From an uncultured Ruminococcus sp. (GTDB lineage Bacteria > Bacillota > Clostridia > Oscillospirales > Ruminococcaceae): a DNA stretch of 37,722 bases. The translations under genes were made by a program, and so were the position numbers. Shown here piece after piece: positions 16,050-22,972 of the stretch (positions are counted from its first letter, which is position 1; every line of letters begins with the position of its first letter). The notes under the pieces were generated by a model, which worked only from the letters and a program-made list of their open reading frames with translations, was not told where the DNA came from and did not search any database. The DNA is taken from positions 1 to 37,722 of the forward strand of contig CAMWVV010000004.1 of the NCBI GenBank assembly GCA_947177755.1. The letters run 5' to 3'.

Positions 16050-17531
16050 TTATAGTTTGTATTTTATGTTTCTTGATTTACAGTACATTTCCGCATAACT
16101 GTTGTTCCTTATAGTAATTTCCAGATTCGGACAGTCATTGAATGCACCTTCACCAATATACTTCACACTTTCGCCTATAGTCACATTTTTCAGATTCACG
16201 CACCCTGCAAAAGCAAGTGAACCTATTTCGGTTACCTTTCTTGATATAATAATATTTTCAAGAGATTCACAGCGGTAAAATGCATAATTTCCTATACTGA
16301 CAAGATTCATAGGAAACATGAACCTTTCAAGCCCTGTACAGTATTCAAAAGCTTTATCGCCTATTTTACGGAGATTTCCTGTAAAAGTAACCGTTTTAAG
16401 ATTAACCGCACAGCTGAAAGCTCTGTATCCTGCTTCTTCCACACGGTCTTCAAAATAATACCCTGCATCTGCAACCGACGGCGGATATTTCAGTAAAATA
16501 TTTCCACGTCTGTTATGCAGAACACCTTCATATGAGCTGAAATTTCTGTTTCCCGAATCGGTTTCAATATATTTAAGACAGGGGGTCATATAAAAAGCGT
16601 CGGGTTCTATTATTTTCAGACTTCTCGGCAGTTTTATTGTTTCGGCATTATTGTAGTCAAAAGCCTTTCTGCAAATTCGTTCAGTATTTTCGGGAATTAT
16701 ATATTTCTGTCTGTTACGGCTGTTTTCGGCACGGACTGCCGATTTTGTTCTTTTATCAAGCAGTATACCGTCTTTTACAATATATCCGCAGTTTTCATGA
16801 ACATTTATGATTTCAAGAGAACTGCACCCCTCAAACGCACACGTTCCTATGCTTTTCAACTCGGACGGAAGATATATTTTTTTTAAATTAATACAGTTTA
16901 TAAAAGCTTTCGGATATATCGCCGTAACTGTTTCAGGCAGTATAATTTCAGTAAGATTTTTATCTGCCGAATATGCTCTGAATCCGACTGCATTACAGCT
17001 TCTGTCAATTTCATTCCCCGAAATCTTCATTTTCTTTGTAAATACTTTTTTCTGAGGTTCAGCCTGCGTTTCTGAAACTGTATTCATAAACGAATCGGGC
17101 AATCCTCCCGAAACGACAAGACCAAGTGCATATGCAACCGACATTAAAGCATATTCAGAAGCACTTTCGGTAATGCATATATCTTCTGCAATACGGTGAG
17201 AAATTTTTTTTATTTCGAATAATGTTTCACCGTCACTTTTTCCGTAAAGCCTGATAAGTTCATTTACAGCATTTTCACGCATGATATTTAAAATAAGCTT
17301 GCGTTCTTTTCGTTTATCGGGTACATAGTCCATAAGTATGGCATTTATTCTTGCTGTATTAAGAAAAAGTTCTTTGCCGTAATCGTCTGCCAGCTGTTTC
17401 AGAAGTTCTGCCATACTTTCTTTATCATTACCATTTGAAACAAATTTTTCACTGCAAAACGGACATTTATATTTATTCTCCGAATCAGTAAAAAGTACAC
17501 CCGTTATTTTTCTGCATTTCGGACAACGCAT
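16050..17531 (-). CDS. Zinc-ribbon plus BspA-type leucine-rich-repeat protein
   Basis: A 493-residue protein. Residues 1-30 form a zinc ribbon (CPKC, then CPFC). Residues about 35-145 are a helical region including KELFLNTARINAILMDY that I cannot name. From about residue 175 onward there are BspA-type (LRR_5) repeats: AFINCINLKKIYLPSELKSI, AFEGCSSLEII, AFEYCTGLERFMFP, AFYRCESLENI, AFAGCVNLKNV and AFNDCPNLEI. There is no signal peptide, unlike surface BspA proteins, so it is likely a cytoplasmic scaffold. AGGAGGTG precedes ATG 17531. It follows the phosphatase gene by 69 bp with a hairpin in the gap. Confidence 0.88.
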   Translation of the reverse strand: MRCPKCRKITGVLFTDSENKYKCPFCSEKFVSNGNDKESMAELLKQLADDYGKELFLNTARINAILMDYVPDKRKERKLILNIMRENAVNELIRLYGKSDGETLFEIKKISHRIAEDICITESASEYALMSVAYALGLVVSGGLPDSFMNTVSETQAEPQKKVFTKKMKISGNEIDRSCNAVGFRAYSADKNLTEIILPETVTAIYPKAFINCINLKKIYLPSELKSIGTCAFEGCSSLEIINVHENCGYIVKDGILLDKRTKSAVRAENSRNRQKYIIPENTERICRKAFDYNNAETIKLPRSLKIIEPDAFYMTPCLKYIETDSGNRNFSSYEGVLHNRRGNILLKYPPSVADAGYYFEDRVEEAGYRAFSCAVNLKTVTFTGNLRKIGDKAFEYCTGLERFMFPMNLVSIGNYAFYRCESLENIIISRKVTEIGSLAFAGCVNLKNVTIGESVKYIGEGAFNDCPNLEITIRNNSYAEMYCKSRNIKYKL

Positions 17532-17549
17532 TTATTCACCTCCTGAAAA

Positions 17550-17587
17550 ATGCGGATACATCGTTGAAAAAACAAATATATCCGCAT
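17550..17587 (-). terminator. Intra-operon hairpin between phosphatase and LRR genes
   Basis: ATGCGGATA and TATCCGCAT (17550-17558, 17579-17587) form a 9-bp stem with a 20-nt loop. On the minus strand TTTTT follows the stem, so it may act as a partial terminator or attenuator lowering expression of the last three genes. Confidence 0.5.
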
Positions 17588-17600
17588 AATTATTTTATCT

Positions 17601-19532
17601 TTAATTCAAAGACTCTAAGTCTAATATTCCACCTTCTATTACTTCCGGCTCATAATCATGATTTTCGTCAGATTCATCATCTTCTGAGTTTTCATGCACA
17701 TCGTCCGAAATATTTTCGGCGGTTTCCTGACCTGAATTTTCGGTGTCTGCGTTTTTTTCTTCGTTTATGTCATCTTTATCCGAATTATCTTCTTCTGAAT
17801 CTTCATGTACATTGTCCACAATATTTTCGGCGGTTTCCTGACCTGAATTTTCAGTGTCTGCATTTTTTTCTTCGTTTATGTCAATATCTTTATCAGATTC
17901 ATCTTCATATGAAGTTTCAATTTCCTTTTCCAAAGATACCCTATGTTTTTCCTGATAACTTTCGTCGGGGTTATTTTCCTCCGAATTTTCATGCTTTTTT
18001 TCTGAAATCTTCTGGATTTTTTCATTACGCATTTTTTCATCTTCAGGAAGCGGAAAATCTATATCCATATTTCTTCTTCTCACAAGGTCATCATCGGGAA
18101 TACCGTCATTATCAGGATTCTCATTATTCGGCTCTTCGGAACATTCGGAATTTCTTCTGTTCCAGAGCTTTTCCCTCTTTTCGACATACTTTCTGTATTC
18201 CGTTACGGGTCTTCCGCATTTCGTACAGAAACCACTTCTGCCAGATACAATTATTCCGCAGTAATAACATACATTTATTGAATCAGACGCTCCACGCAGA
18301 TTTCTTTTGAGAGTCTCATAATCGTTTTCAATAAAATTATATGCTCTCTCAGACCTTTGCAGTTCTGTTTCAGCTTTTTTTAACGATTTATCAAGTCTTT
18401 TACAGTTTTCTTCCTCTTCCTGCAATCTGAAATAAACTTTTTTTAAACTTTTTTCAAGCCGTTCAATTTCACCTTGCATTTCTTCTATTTTCTGCCTGTC
18501 AAGCCTTGCAACTCTTTCCGCCACTATCTTCTTTTCAGCCTCGTTGGCTTCCTGTTCTCTTCGTTTAGCGTCGGCAACTCTTTGTTTCTGCTTGTCCATG
18601 TCATATTCTTTTACTATGGAAAGCTCAGGAATAACATCAGTATCAAGTATCGCTGCCACTGAAATATCATCACCGCTTCCCTGCTGTGAAAGTTTAGGGA
18701 GATAATTTTTCAAATCATCCTGAGCCTTGGAAAAATCAGACGTGCTGAAAGAATAAAGAACGGTTTTGTAAAGGTTATACATCTGTTCGTCTTCTTTAAA
18801 ACAGTTGTCAATGCCGTCTGAACTCACAATGACCGCCGCAGGCAGTTCCCTGCCATACGCCACAAAATGATTTCTGTTTTCTATATCTGCAACATCTTTA
18901 AACTTAGCATTATAACTCTCTGGATTATCACAGCTGAAACAGCCACGGAAATTTTCAAATGCATCTTTATCACACATTGAAGTAGTCGCATTTGCAAAAC
19001 ACTTTGGATTTTCGGGAACAGGCTGACAAAATTCACCGTTGCGGTCCACTGTTATAAGTTTACCGTCGCCAAGCTGAATACCAAACCAGTAATCACGGGT
19101 CATGACAACAGCAACAAGAGTAGTTCCGTATGCACTGTATATATTTCCGCTTTTGTATTTTTCATATGCTTTATCTGATATCGAACTGAGTTCCGAATCC
19201 GTAAACGGATTATTCTTGTAATGCGCTTCAACCGTTTCACGCCATTTTTTTATAATCCTCTGTTCAAGAGTATAAAGCAGTGATTCATTTTCACTGAAAA
19301 ACTTTTCACTGCTTATTTTGCCCATCATTGAATTTATCATAAATTCAGCAGATTTACAGCCAAATTCAGAACCTTTGTTACTTCTTACATAATCAGCTCC
19401 GCCGTGACCGTCGCATACAATCGCATATGACCATTCTTTTTCGGAATTTGAAATTGAATAGTCCTGACACACTGTCCCTTTTTTTATATGACTTGCTCCA
19501 AGTACCGATATATCAAAGGTTTTCATATTCAT
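17601..19532 (-). CDS. PP2C-family phosphatase with coiled coil, zinc ribbon and acidic tail
   Basis: A 643-residue protein. Residues 1-300 are a PP2C Ser/Thr phosphatase with the metal-binding motifs CQDYS (Asp24), CDGHGGAD (Asp41), YGTTLVAV, SSDGIDN and GDDISVAA. A long charged coiled coil (about 305-420) follows, then a zinc ribbon (CYYCG...CTKCG). The last ~200 residues are an acidic, low-complexity tail with a tandem 37-residue repeat. GGAGGT lies eight bases before ATG 19532. It is the phosphatase member of the kinase/vWA/PP2C triad, encoded right after the vWA gene, and probably reverses the kinase's action. The tail is likely disordered and may bind Ca2+ or partner proteins. Confidence 0.92.
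   Translation of the reverse strand: MNMKTFDISVLGASHIKKGTVCQDYSISNSEKEWSYAIVCDGHGGADYVRSNKGSEFGCKSAEFMINSMMGKISSEKFFSENESLLYTLEQRIIKKWRETVEAHYKNNPFTDSELSSISDKAYEKYKSGNIYSAYGTTLVAVVMTRDYWFGIQLGDGKLITVDRNGEFCQPVPENPKCFANATTSMCDKDAFENFRGCFSCDNPESYNAKFKDVADIENRNHFVAYGRELPAAVIVSSDGIDNCFKEDEQMYNLYKTVLYSFSTSDFSKAQDDLKNYLPKLSQQGSGDDISVAAILDTDVIPELSIVKEYDMDKQKQRVADAKRREQEANEAEKKIVAERVARLDRQKIEEMQGEIERLEKSLKKVYFRLQEEEENCKRLDKSLKKAETELQRSERAYNFIENDYETLKRNLRGASDSINVCYYCGIIVSGRSGFCTKCGRPVTEYRKYVEKREKLWNRRNSECSEEPNNENPDNDGIPDDDLVRRRNMDIDFPLPEDEKMRNEKIQKISEKKHENSEENNPDESYQEKHRVSLEKEIETSYEDESDKDIDINEEKNADTENSGQETAENIVDNVHEDSEEDNSDKDDINEEKNADTENSGQETAENISDDVHENSEDDESDENHDYEPEVIEGGILDLESLN
17658..17879 (-). 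repeat. Two tandem 111-bp repeats in the phosphatase tail
   Basis: Two in-frame 111-bp units (17879-17769 and 17768-17658) encode near-identical 37-residue acidic repeats beginning INEEKNADTENSGQETAENI. The first 60 bases of each unit are almost identical, which indicates a recent duplication and a likely length polymorphism. Confidence 0.9.
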
Positions 19533-19550
19533 AACAGATTACCTCCGATA

Positions 19551-20309
19551 TTACCACTGAAGACTGTCATCATCGTCAAACGGACTTTCCTCATTCCATT
19601 CAATATCATCTTTCTGAGCCTGAATTTCCTGAATCATAATGTCCTGCTTTGTTTCAATTTCATTATTTCCCGAATCTGAATTTGAACCTGCATTGGAACT
19701 CTTGCTTCCGATTTCAGACGCACGGACAGTAACAAACTGTATCCATTTTCTAAGCTCTTTCGGACTTGTAACATCTATTACGGCTTCCGAATTACCTGCA
19801 AATTCCGCAAGTACGTTTTTATTTGCATCTTCACCTATAGCTATGGCAACCTTTATTGCTTTTCTGAACCAGTTATTTTGTTTAAGCTTGTCAAGTCCGT
19901 ATCTGTAGTTGTCCGTCGGTTCGCCGTCAGACATAAGGAATATTGCAGGAGCAAACGAACCGGTTGCGTCATTCATAAATGCTGTTCTTGAAAGTTTTTC
20001 ATTGAGCTGCTGGCAGGCTTCACCAAGGTCTGTAACACCCGATGCGTCAAGATAATTCCAGACAAAATTTTCTGCTGATACGGGCTGGCTGTCAAGCCAC
20101 TTCGCACCTGTGGAAAACTGAAGTGCGGCAATCTTAATCTGTGCGTCTGCATTGCTGTCCGAAATATCAGCAATTTCGGGGATAATATCTTCAATGGCAC
20201 TGTTTACCGTACCGATTTTACTTCCGCTCATACTTCCCGATGTATCAACAACAAAGAAAAGTACCATTGTTCTTCTGGGAACTTCAACTGTTTCATCATA
20301 TAATCCCAT
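19551..20309 (-). CDS. von Willebrand factor A domain protein (TerY-like)
   Basis: A 252-residue cytoplasmic vWA protein. The metal-ion-dependent adhesion site is complete: DTSGS (Asp22, Ser24, Ser26), the Thr of GVTDLGEA, and the Asp of MSDGEPTDN. This is the TerY member of the TerY-P triad (vWA, kinase, PP2C). Classical TerY ends in a zinc-binding TerY-C domain; here the C-terminal 50 residues are polar and acidic with no cysteines, and a TerY-C-like protein is encoded separately at 15671-16036. GAGGT precedes the ATG. It lies 21 bp after the kinase gene and 18 bp before the phosphatase gene. Confidence 0.9.
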   Translation of the reverse strand: MGLYDETVEVPRRTMVLFFVVDTSGSMSGSKIGTVNSAIEDIIPEIADISDSNADAQIKIAALQFSTGAKWLDSQPVSAENFVWNYLDASGVTDLGEACQQLNEKLSRTAFMNDATGSFAPAIFLMSDGEPTDNYRYGLDKLKQNNWFRKAIKVAIAIGEDANKNVLAEFAGNSEAVIDVTSPKELRKWIQFVTVRASEIGSKSSNAGSNSDSGNNEIETKQDIMIQEIQAQKDDIEWNEESPFDDDDSLQW

Positions 20310-20330
20310 CTCTTACAACCTCACTTATCA

Positions 20331-21635
20331 TTATAAAATTTCACCGTCATTGCCGTTTCCGAATCTTATTTTAAGACCCTTGACCAGCTTTATTACCTGC
20401 CCGCTTTCATAGCTTTTTGATGCTCCGTTAGGTGCAACCGCCGTCCATGCACGTCCTGAATTGTTTTTCAGACCTGCTACGGCAGGAACACTTCTGCTTA
20501 AAACTACCTCGCCCATTTCCTGATTATAGTCTTCACTGTCATATACCGCATGACAAGCATATATCTTCTTTGAGGGCATTAATCCCACAATATTCTTTTT
20601 AACTTTCAGAATATACGGATTTTCAATGGCTTTTCCGCAGCATATACACTTTGATTCCTGTTGTGAAAGATTAAGGAAAGTTTCTTCCCTGCATGACGGA
20701 CATTCAGCAAGACAGTCACGCAGTTTAATAAATATTTCCTGCCATTTCTTTTCAGTTACACGATGCTCAGTGTTATTGCCTATCATTGATTCCCTGCTGA
20801 ATGCTTCCTGAAATGCTTCCTTTACAAATTCGGGATAAAGAGACCATAATTTTATTTCATTACTGTGTAACTCCGCAACGGGTCTGTTCTGCGGATTATT
20901 CTTGTCAAAGACGAATACAGGTTCACTTCCGTAAAATTTACGTTCAAGTTCTTCGGTAAGACACGGAAATTTCAGCGTTCTTTCACCCTCCAGCGGATGA
21001 TTTACAAAAATAAGCATATACAATACAACAGCAAGTGAAAATCTGTCCGTGTGAATATCCGGCTTTTTCTTTCCTGTTACAACTTCGGGAGCCATATAAC
21101 GACACTTTCCGGCGATTCCGAAAGCTTTTCCGTATTCTGCCACATTATCGTTATCACATATGAGGACATCACCTGTATCGGGATTCACAAAGAAGTTTCC
21201 GTCATTAAGGTCCTGATAGCTGAAGCCTTTGTTATGAAGTACCCTGAATCCTGTAGTAATCTGAAGAGCGGCATTTATTACTGCCTTGATTCCCGAAAAA
21301 TGTACCTTTGCACGCAGGAATTTTGAAAAGTCCTCATACTCTTTCGGACGGAGTTTCATAAGATAGCCGAAACTTCCCTCAAAATATTCCGTAATTTCAA
21401 CAGGCCAGAGAAATGCACTTGTCGGAGTGCCTTTTCTTATATTGTTTTCGATGTTCATATAAAAACGTTTGTGGTCTTTAAGCTTGTTCACAAAGTACCA
21501 TTTAAGAGCATATTCCTTACCGTTGTAAGTTACTCTGTAAACTATTCCCTGTCCGCCTTCTCCGAGCTTTTCAATAACTTCAAGTTCTCCGCCTGATTTG
21601 ACTTTTATCTTCTGTCCCTTTGAAAACTCTTTCAA
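20331..21635 (-). CDS. TerY-P-type protein kinase with C-terminal zinc ribbon
   Basis: A 434-residue protein. Residues 20-290 form a Ser/Thr kinase-like fold: the Gly loop GEGGQGIVY (25-33), Lys45 in ALKW, and the catalytic loop SYQDLNDGNF (Asp142, Asn147). Two canonical triplets are altered: HRD is YQD and DFG is DND (Asp161). The three key acidic and Asn residues are kept, so it may be active. A zinc ribbon (CPSC...CICCG, about 320-345) and a beta-rich C-terminal domain ending IRFGNGNDGEIL, perhaps FHA-like, follow. The start is TTG 21635 behind AAGGAGA, which overlaps the terD stop. It is probably antagonised by the PP2C protein. Confidence 0.9.
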   Translation of the reverse strand: MKEFSKGQKIKVKSGGELEVIEKLGEGGQGIVYRVTYNGKEYALKWYFVNKLKDHKRFYMNIENNIRKGTPTSAFLWPVEITEYFEGSFGYLMKLRPKEYEDFSKFLRAKVHFSGIKAVINAALQITTGFRVLHNKGFSYQDLNDGNFFVNPDTGDVLICDNDNVAEYGKAFGIAGKCRYMAPEVVTGKKKPDIHTDRFSLAVVLYMLIFVNHPLEGERTLKFPCLTEELERKFYGSEPVFVFDKNNPQNRPVAELHSNEIKLWSLYPEFVKEAFQEAFSRESMIGNNTEHRVTEKKWQEIFIKLRDCLAECPSCREETFLNLSQQESKCICCGKAIENPYILKVKKNIVGLMPSKKIYACHAVYDSEDYNQEMGEVVLSRSVPAVAGLKNNSGRAWTAVAPNGASKSYESGQVIKLVKGLKIRFGNGNDGEIL

Positions 21636-21650
21636 ACGCTACATCTCCTT

Positions 21651-22235
21651 TCAGACATTTCCGCCGTATGAACGGACAATAGCAGCAAGTCCTCCCTGAT
21701 ATCCTGCCGCTACAGCATTGAATTTCCATTCTCCATTCTTGTAATAGAACTCAGCAACAACAAGTGCTGTTTCAATTGAAAATTCTTCTTCAAGGTCAAA
21801 TTTAAGTACAGGTTCACCGACTGTATCAAATTCGTCTGCCATTTTTGCAACTCTTATATAAGCATTTGATACCTGTCCGAAATTCTGCCTTCTGATGTCA
21901 GCTTCATGAATGGTTACACATATAGCTATCTTTTTTATTTCAGACGGAATTTTTGTGAAGTCAATAAGAATAACTTCGTCATCGCCGTCGCCGTCACCCG
22001 TAAGGTTATCACCTGTATGAACTACAGCACCGTTTCTGCCGTTAAGATTATTGTAGAAAACAAAGTCTTCGTCTTTGAGAAGCTTTCCGTTTTCACCGAG
22101 AAGAAAAGCAGATGCGTCAAGGTCAAAGTCATAACCTCCGTCATAACGGTTAGTATCCCAGCCAAGTCCTACAAGAACAAGTTTCATTGAATCGTCAAGA
22201 GCGACACGCTGACCCTTCTGTAAATTGATTGCCAT
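21651..22235 (-). CDS. terD: TerD-family Ca2+-binding stress protein (second copy)
   Basis: A 194-residue, full-length TerD-domain protein. Hallmarks are [20 protein letters not shown], the Ca2+-binding stretch [15 protein letters not shown] (about residues 77-91) and [11 protein letters not shown]. TerD proteins bind Ca2+ and act in responses to tellurite, phage and envelope stress by an unclear mechanism. This copy is closer to the classical TerD/TerE consensus than its upstream neighbour. AAGGAGG lies before ATG 22235. It is followed after 15 bp by the kinase gene and shares the operon promoter at 25623-25651 or internal initiation. Confidence 0.95.
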   Translation of the reverse strand: MAINLQKGQRVALDDSMKLVLVGLGWDTNRYDGGYDFDLDASAFLLGENGKLLKDEDFVFYNNLNGRNGAVVHTGDNLTGDGDGDDEVILIDFTKIPSEIKKIAICVTIHEADIRRQNFGQVSNAYIRVAKMADEFDTVGEPVLKFDLEEEFSIETALVVAEFYYKNGEWKFNAVAAGYQGGLAAIVRSYGGNV

Positions 22236-22279
22236 AATAAATTTCCTCCTTAAAATGTTTTGTGTTTAAAATAAAATGC

Positions 22280-22318
22280 GGAGAAATTTTTTATATGTTG
22301 GTATTAAAAAATTTCTCC
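22280..22318 (-). terminator. Hairpin between the two terD genes
   Basis: GGAGAAATTTTTTA (22280-22293) pairs perfectly with TAAAAAATTTCTCC (22305-22318), a 14-bp stem. No strong T-run follows on the minus strand, so it may be a processing or stability element, or a weak attenuator, rather than a full terminator. Confidence 0.5.
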
Positions 22319-22334
22319 ACAGATTTAATACATA

Positions 22335-22949
22335 TTATCTGTAAAGTGCAATTAATGCATCAAGTCTGCTTGCCTCCTGAACAGGTTGTCCGATAGCATT
22401 GAACTTCCATTCATTGCCTTTACGATATATTTCGCCTACAACAAGTCCGGTCATGTTGTTGTAATTTTCCGAAAGATTGAAACGGCAGATTTCCTGATTG
22501 TTGTCCATATTGACAAGTCTGATAAAAGCATTCTCTATAAGTCCAAAATGCTGTCCCCTTGTGCGTGCGTCATAAATATTTACAACAAATACAATCTTTC
22601 CAACTTCCGACGGCAGACGGCTGATGTCAACCATAATCTGTTCGTCGTCTCCGTCCCCCGCACCCGTGAGGTTATCACCCTGATGAACGATTGCACCGCT
22701 GGAATGTCTGAGATTTCCGTAATAAACAACACACTGCTTTATATCATTGCTGACAATTTTTCCGTTGTTGCCACAGATTATAACCGATGCGTCGCAATCG
22801 ATGTCCTGAGGCTGCTGCCTGAATATTCCGAGAAAGCCTCCACCGCCTTTTTTTACTTCGTCCCAGCCAAGTCCTACCATTACTCTTTTAAGACCGCCGC
22901 CGCCTTTTGTAAGGTCAATTTTCTGTCCCTTCTGAAGATTAATACTCAT
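22335..22949 (-). CDS. TerD-family Ca2+-binding stress protein (first copy)
   Basis: A 204-residue TerD-domain protein with VMVGLGWDE, a Gly/Lys-rich insertion (KKGGGGFLGIF), DCDASVIICG and the Ca2+-binding stretch HQGDNLTGAGDGDDE. The N-terminal KGGGGLKR and KKGGGG insertions distinguish it from the second copy. The two proteins are clearly homologous yet diverged, so this is an old duplication. AAAGGAGG precedes ATG 22949. It lies 23 bp after the Ca2+-ATPase stop, so pump and TerD are almost certainly on one message. Confidence 0.93.
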   Translation of the reverse strand: MSINLQKGQKIDLTKGGGGLKRVMVGLGWDEVKKGGGGFLGIFRQQPQDIDCDASVIICGNNGKIVSNDIKQCVVYYGNLRHSSGAIVHQGDNLTGAGDGDDEQIMVDISRLPSEVGKIVFVVNIYDARTRGQHFGLIENAFIRLVNMDNNQEICRFNLSENYNNMTGLVVGEIYRKGNEWKFNAIGQPVQEASRLDALIALYR

Positions 22950-22972
22950 TTCCTAATTCCTCCTTTATTATA

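Noticed and set aside
17564-18310. Plus-strand open frame rich in His, Phe and Tyr opposite the phosphatase tail.
   Set aside because: It is the antisense of the repetitive acidic Glu/Asp tail; its composition is an artefact of that.
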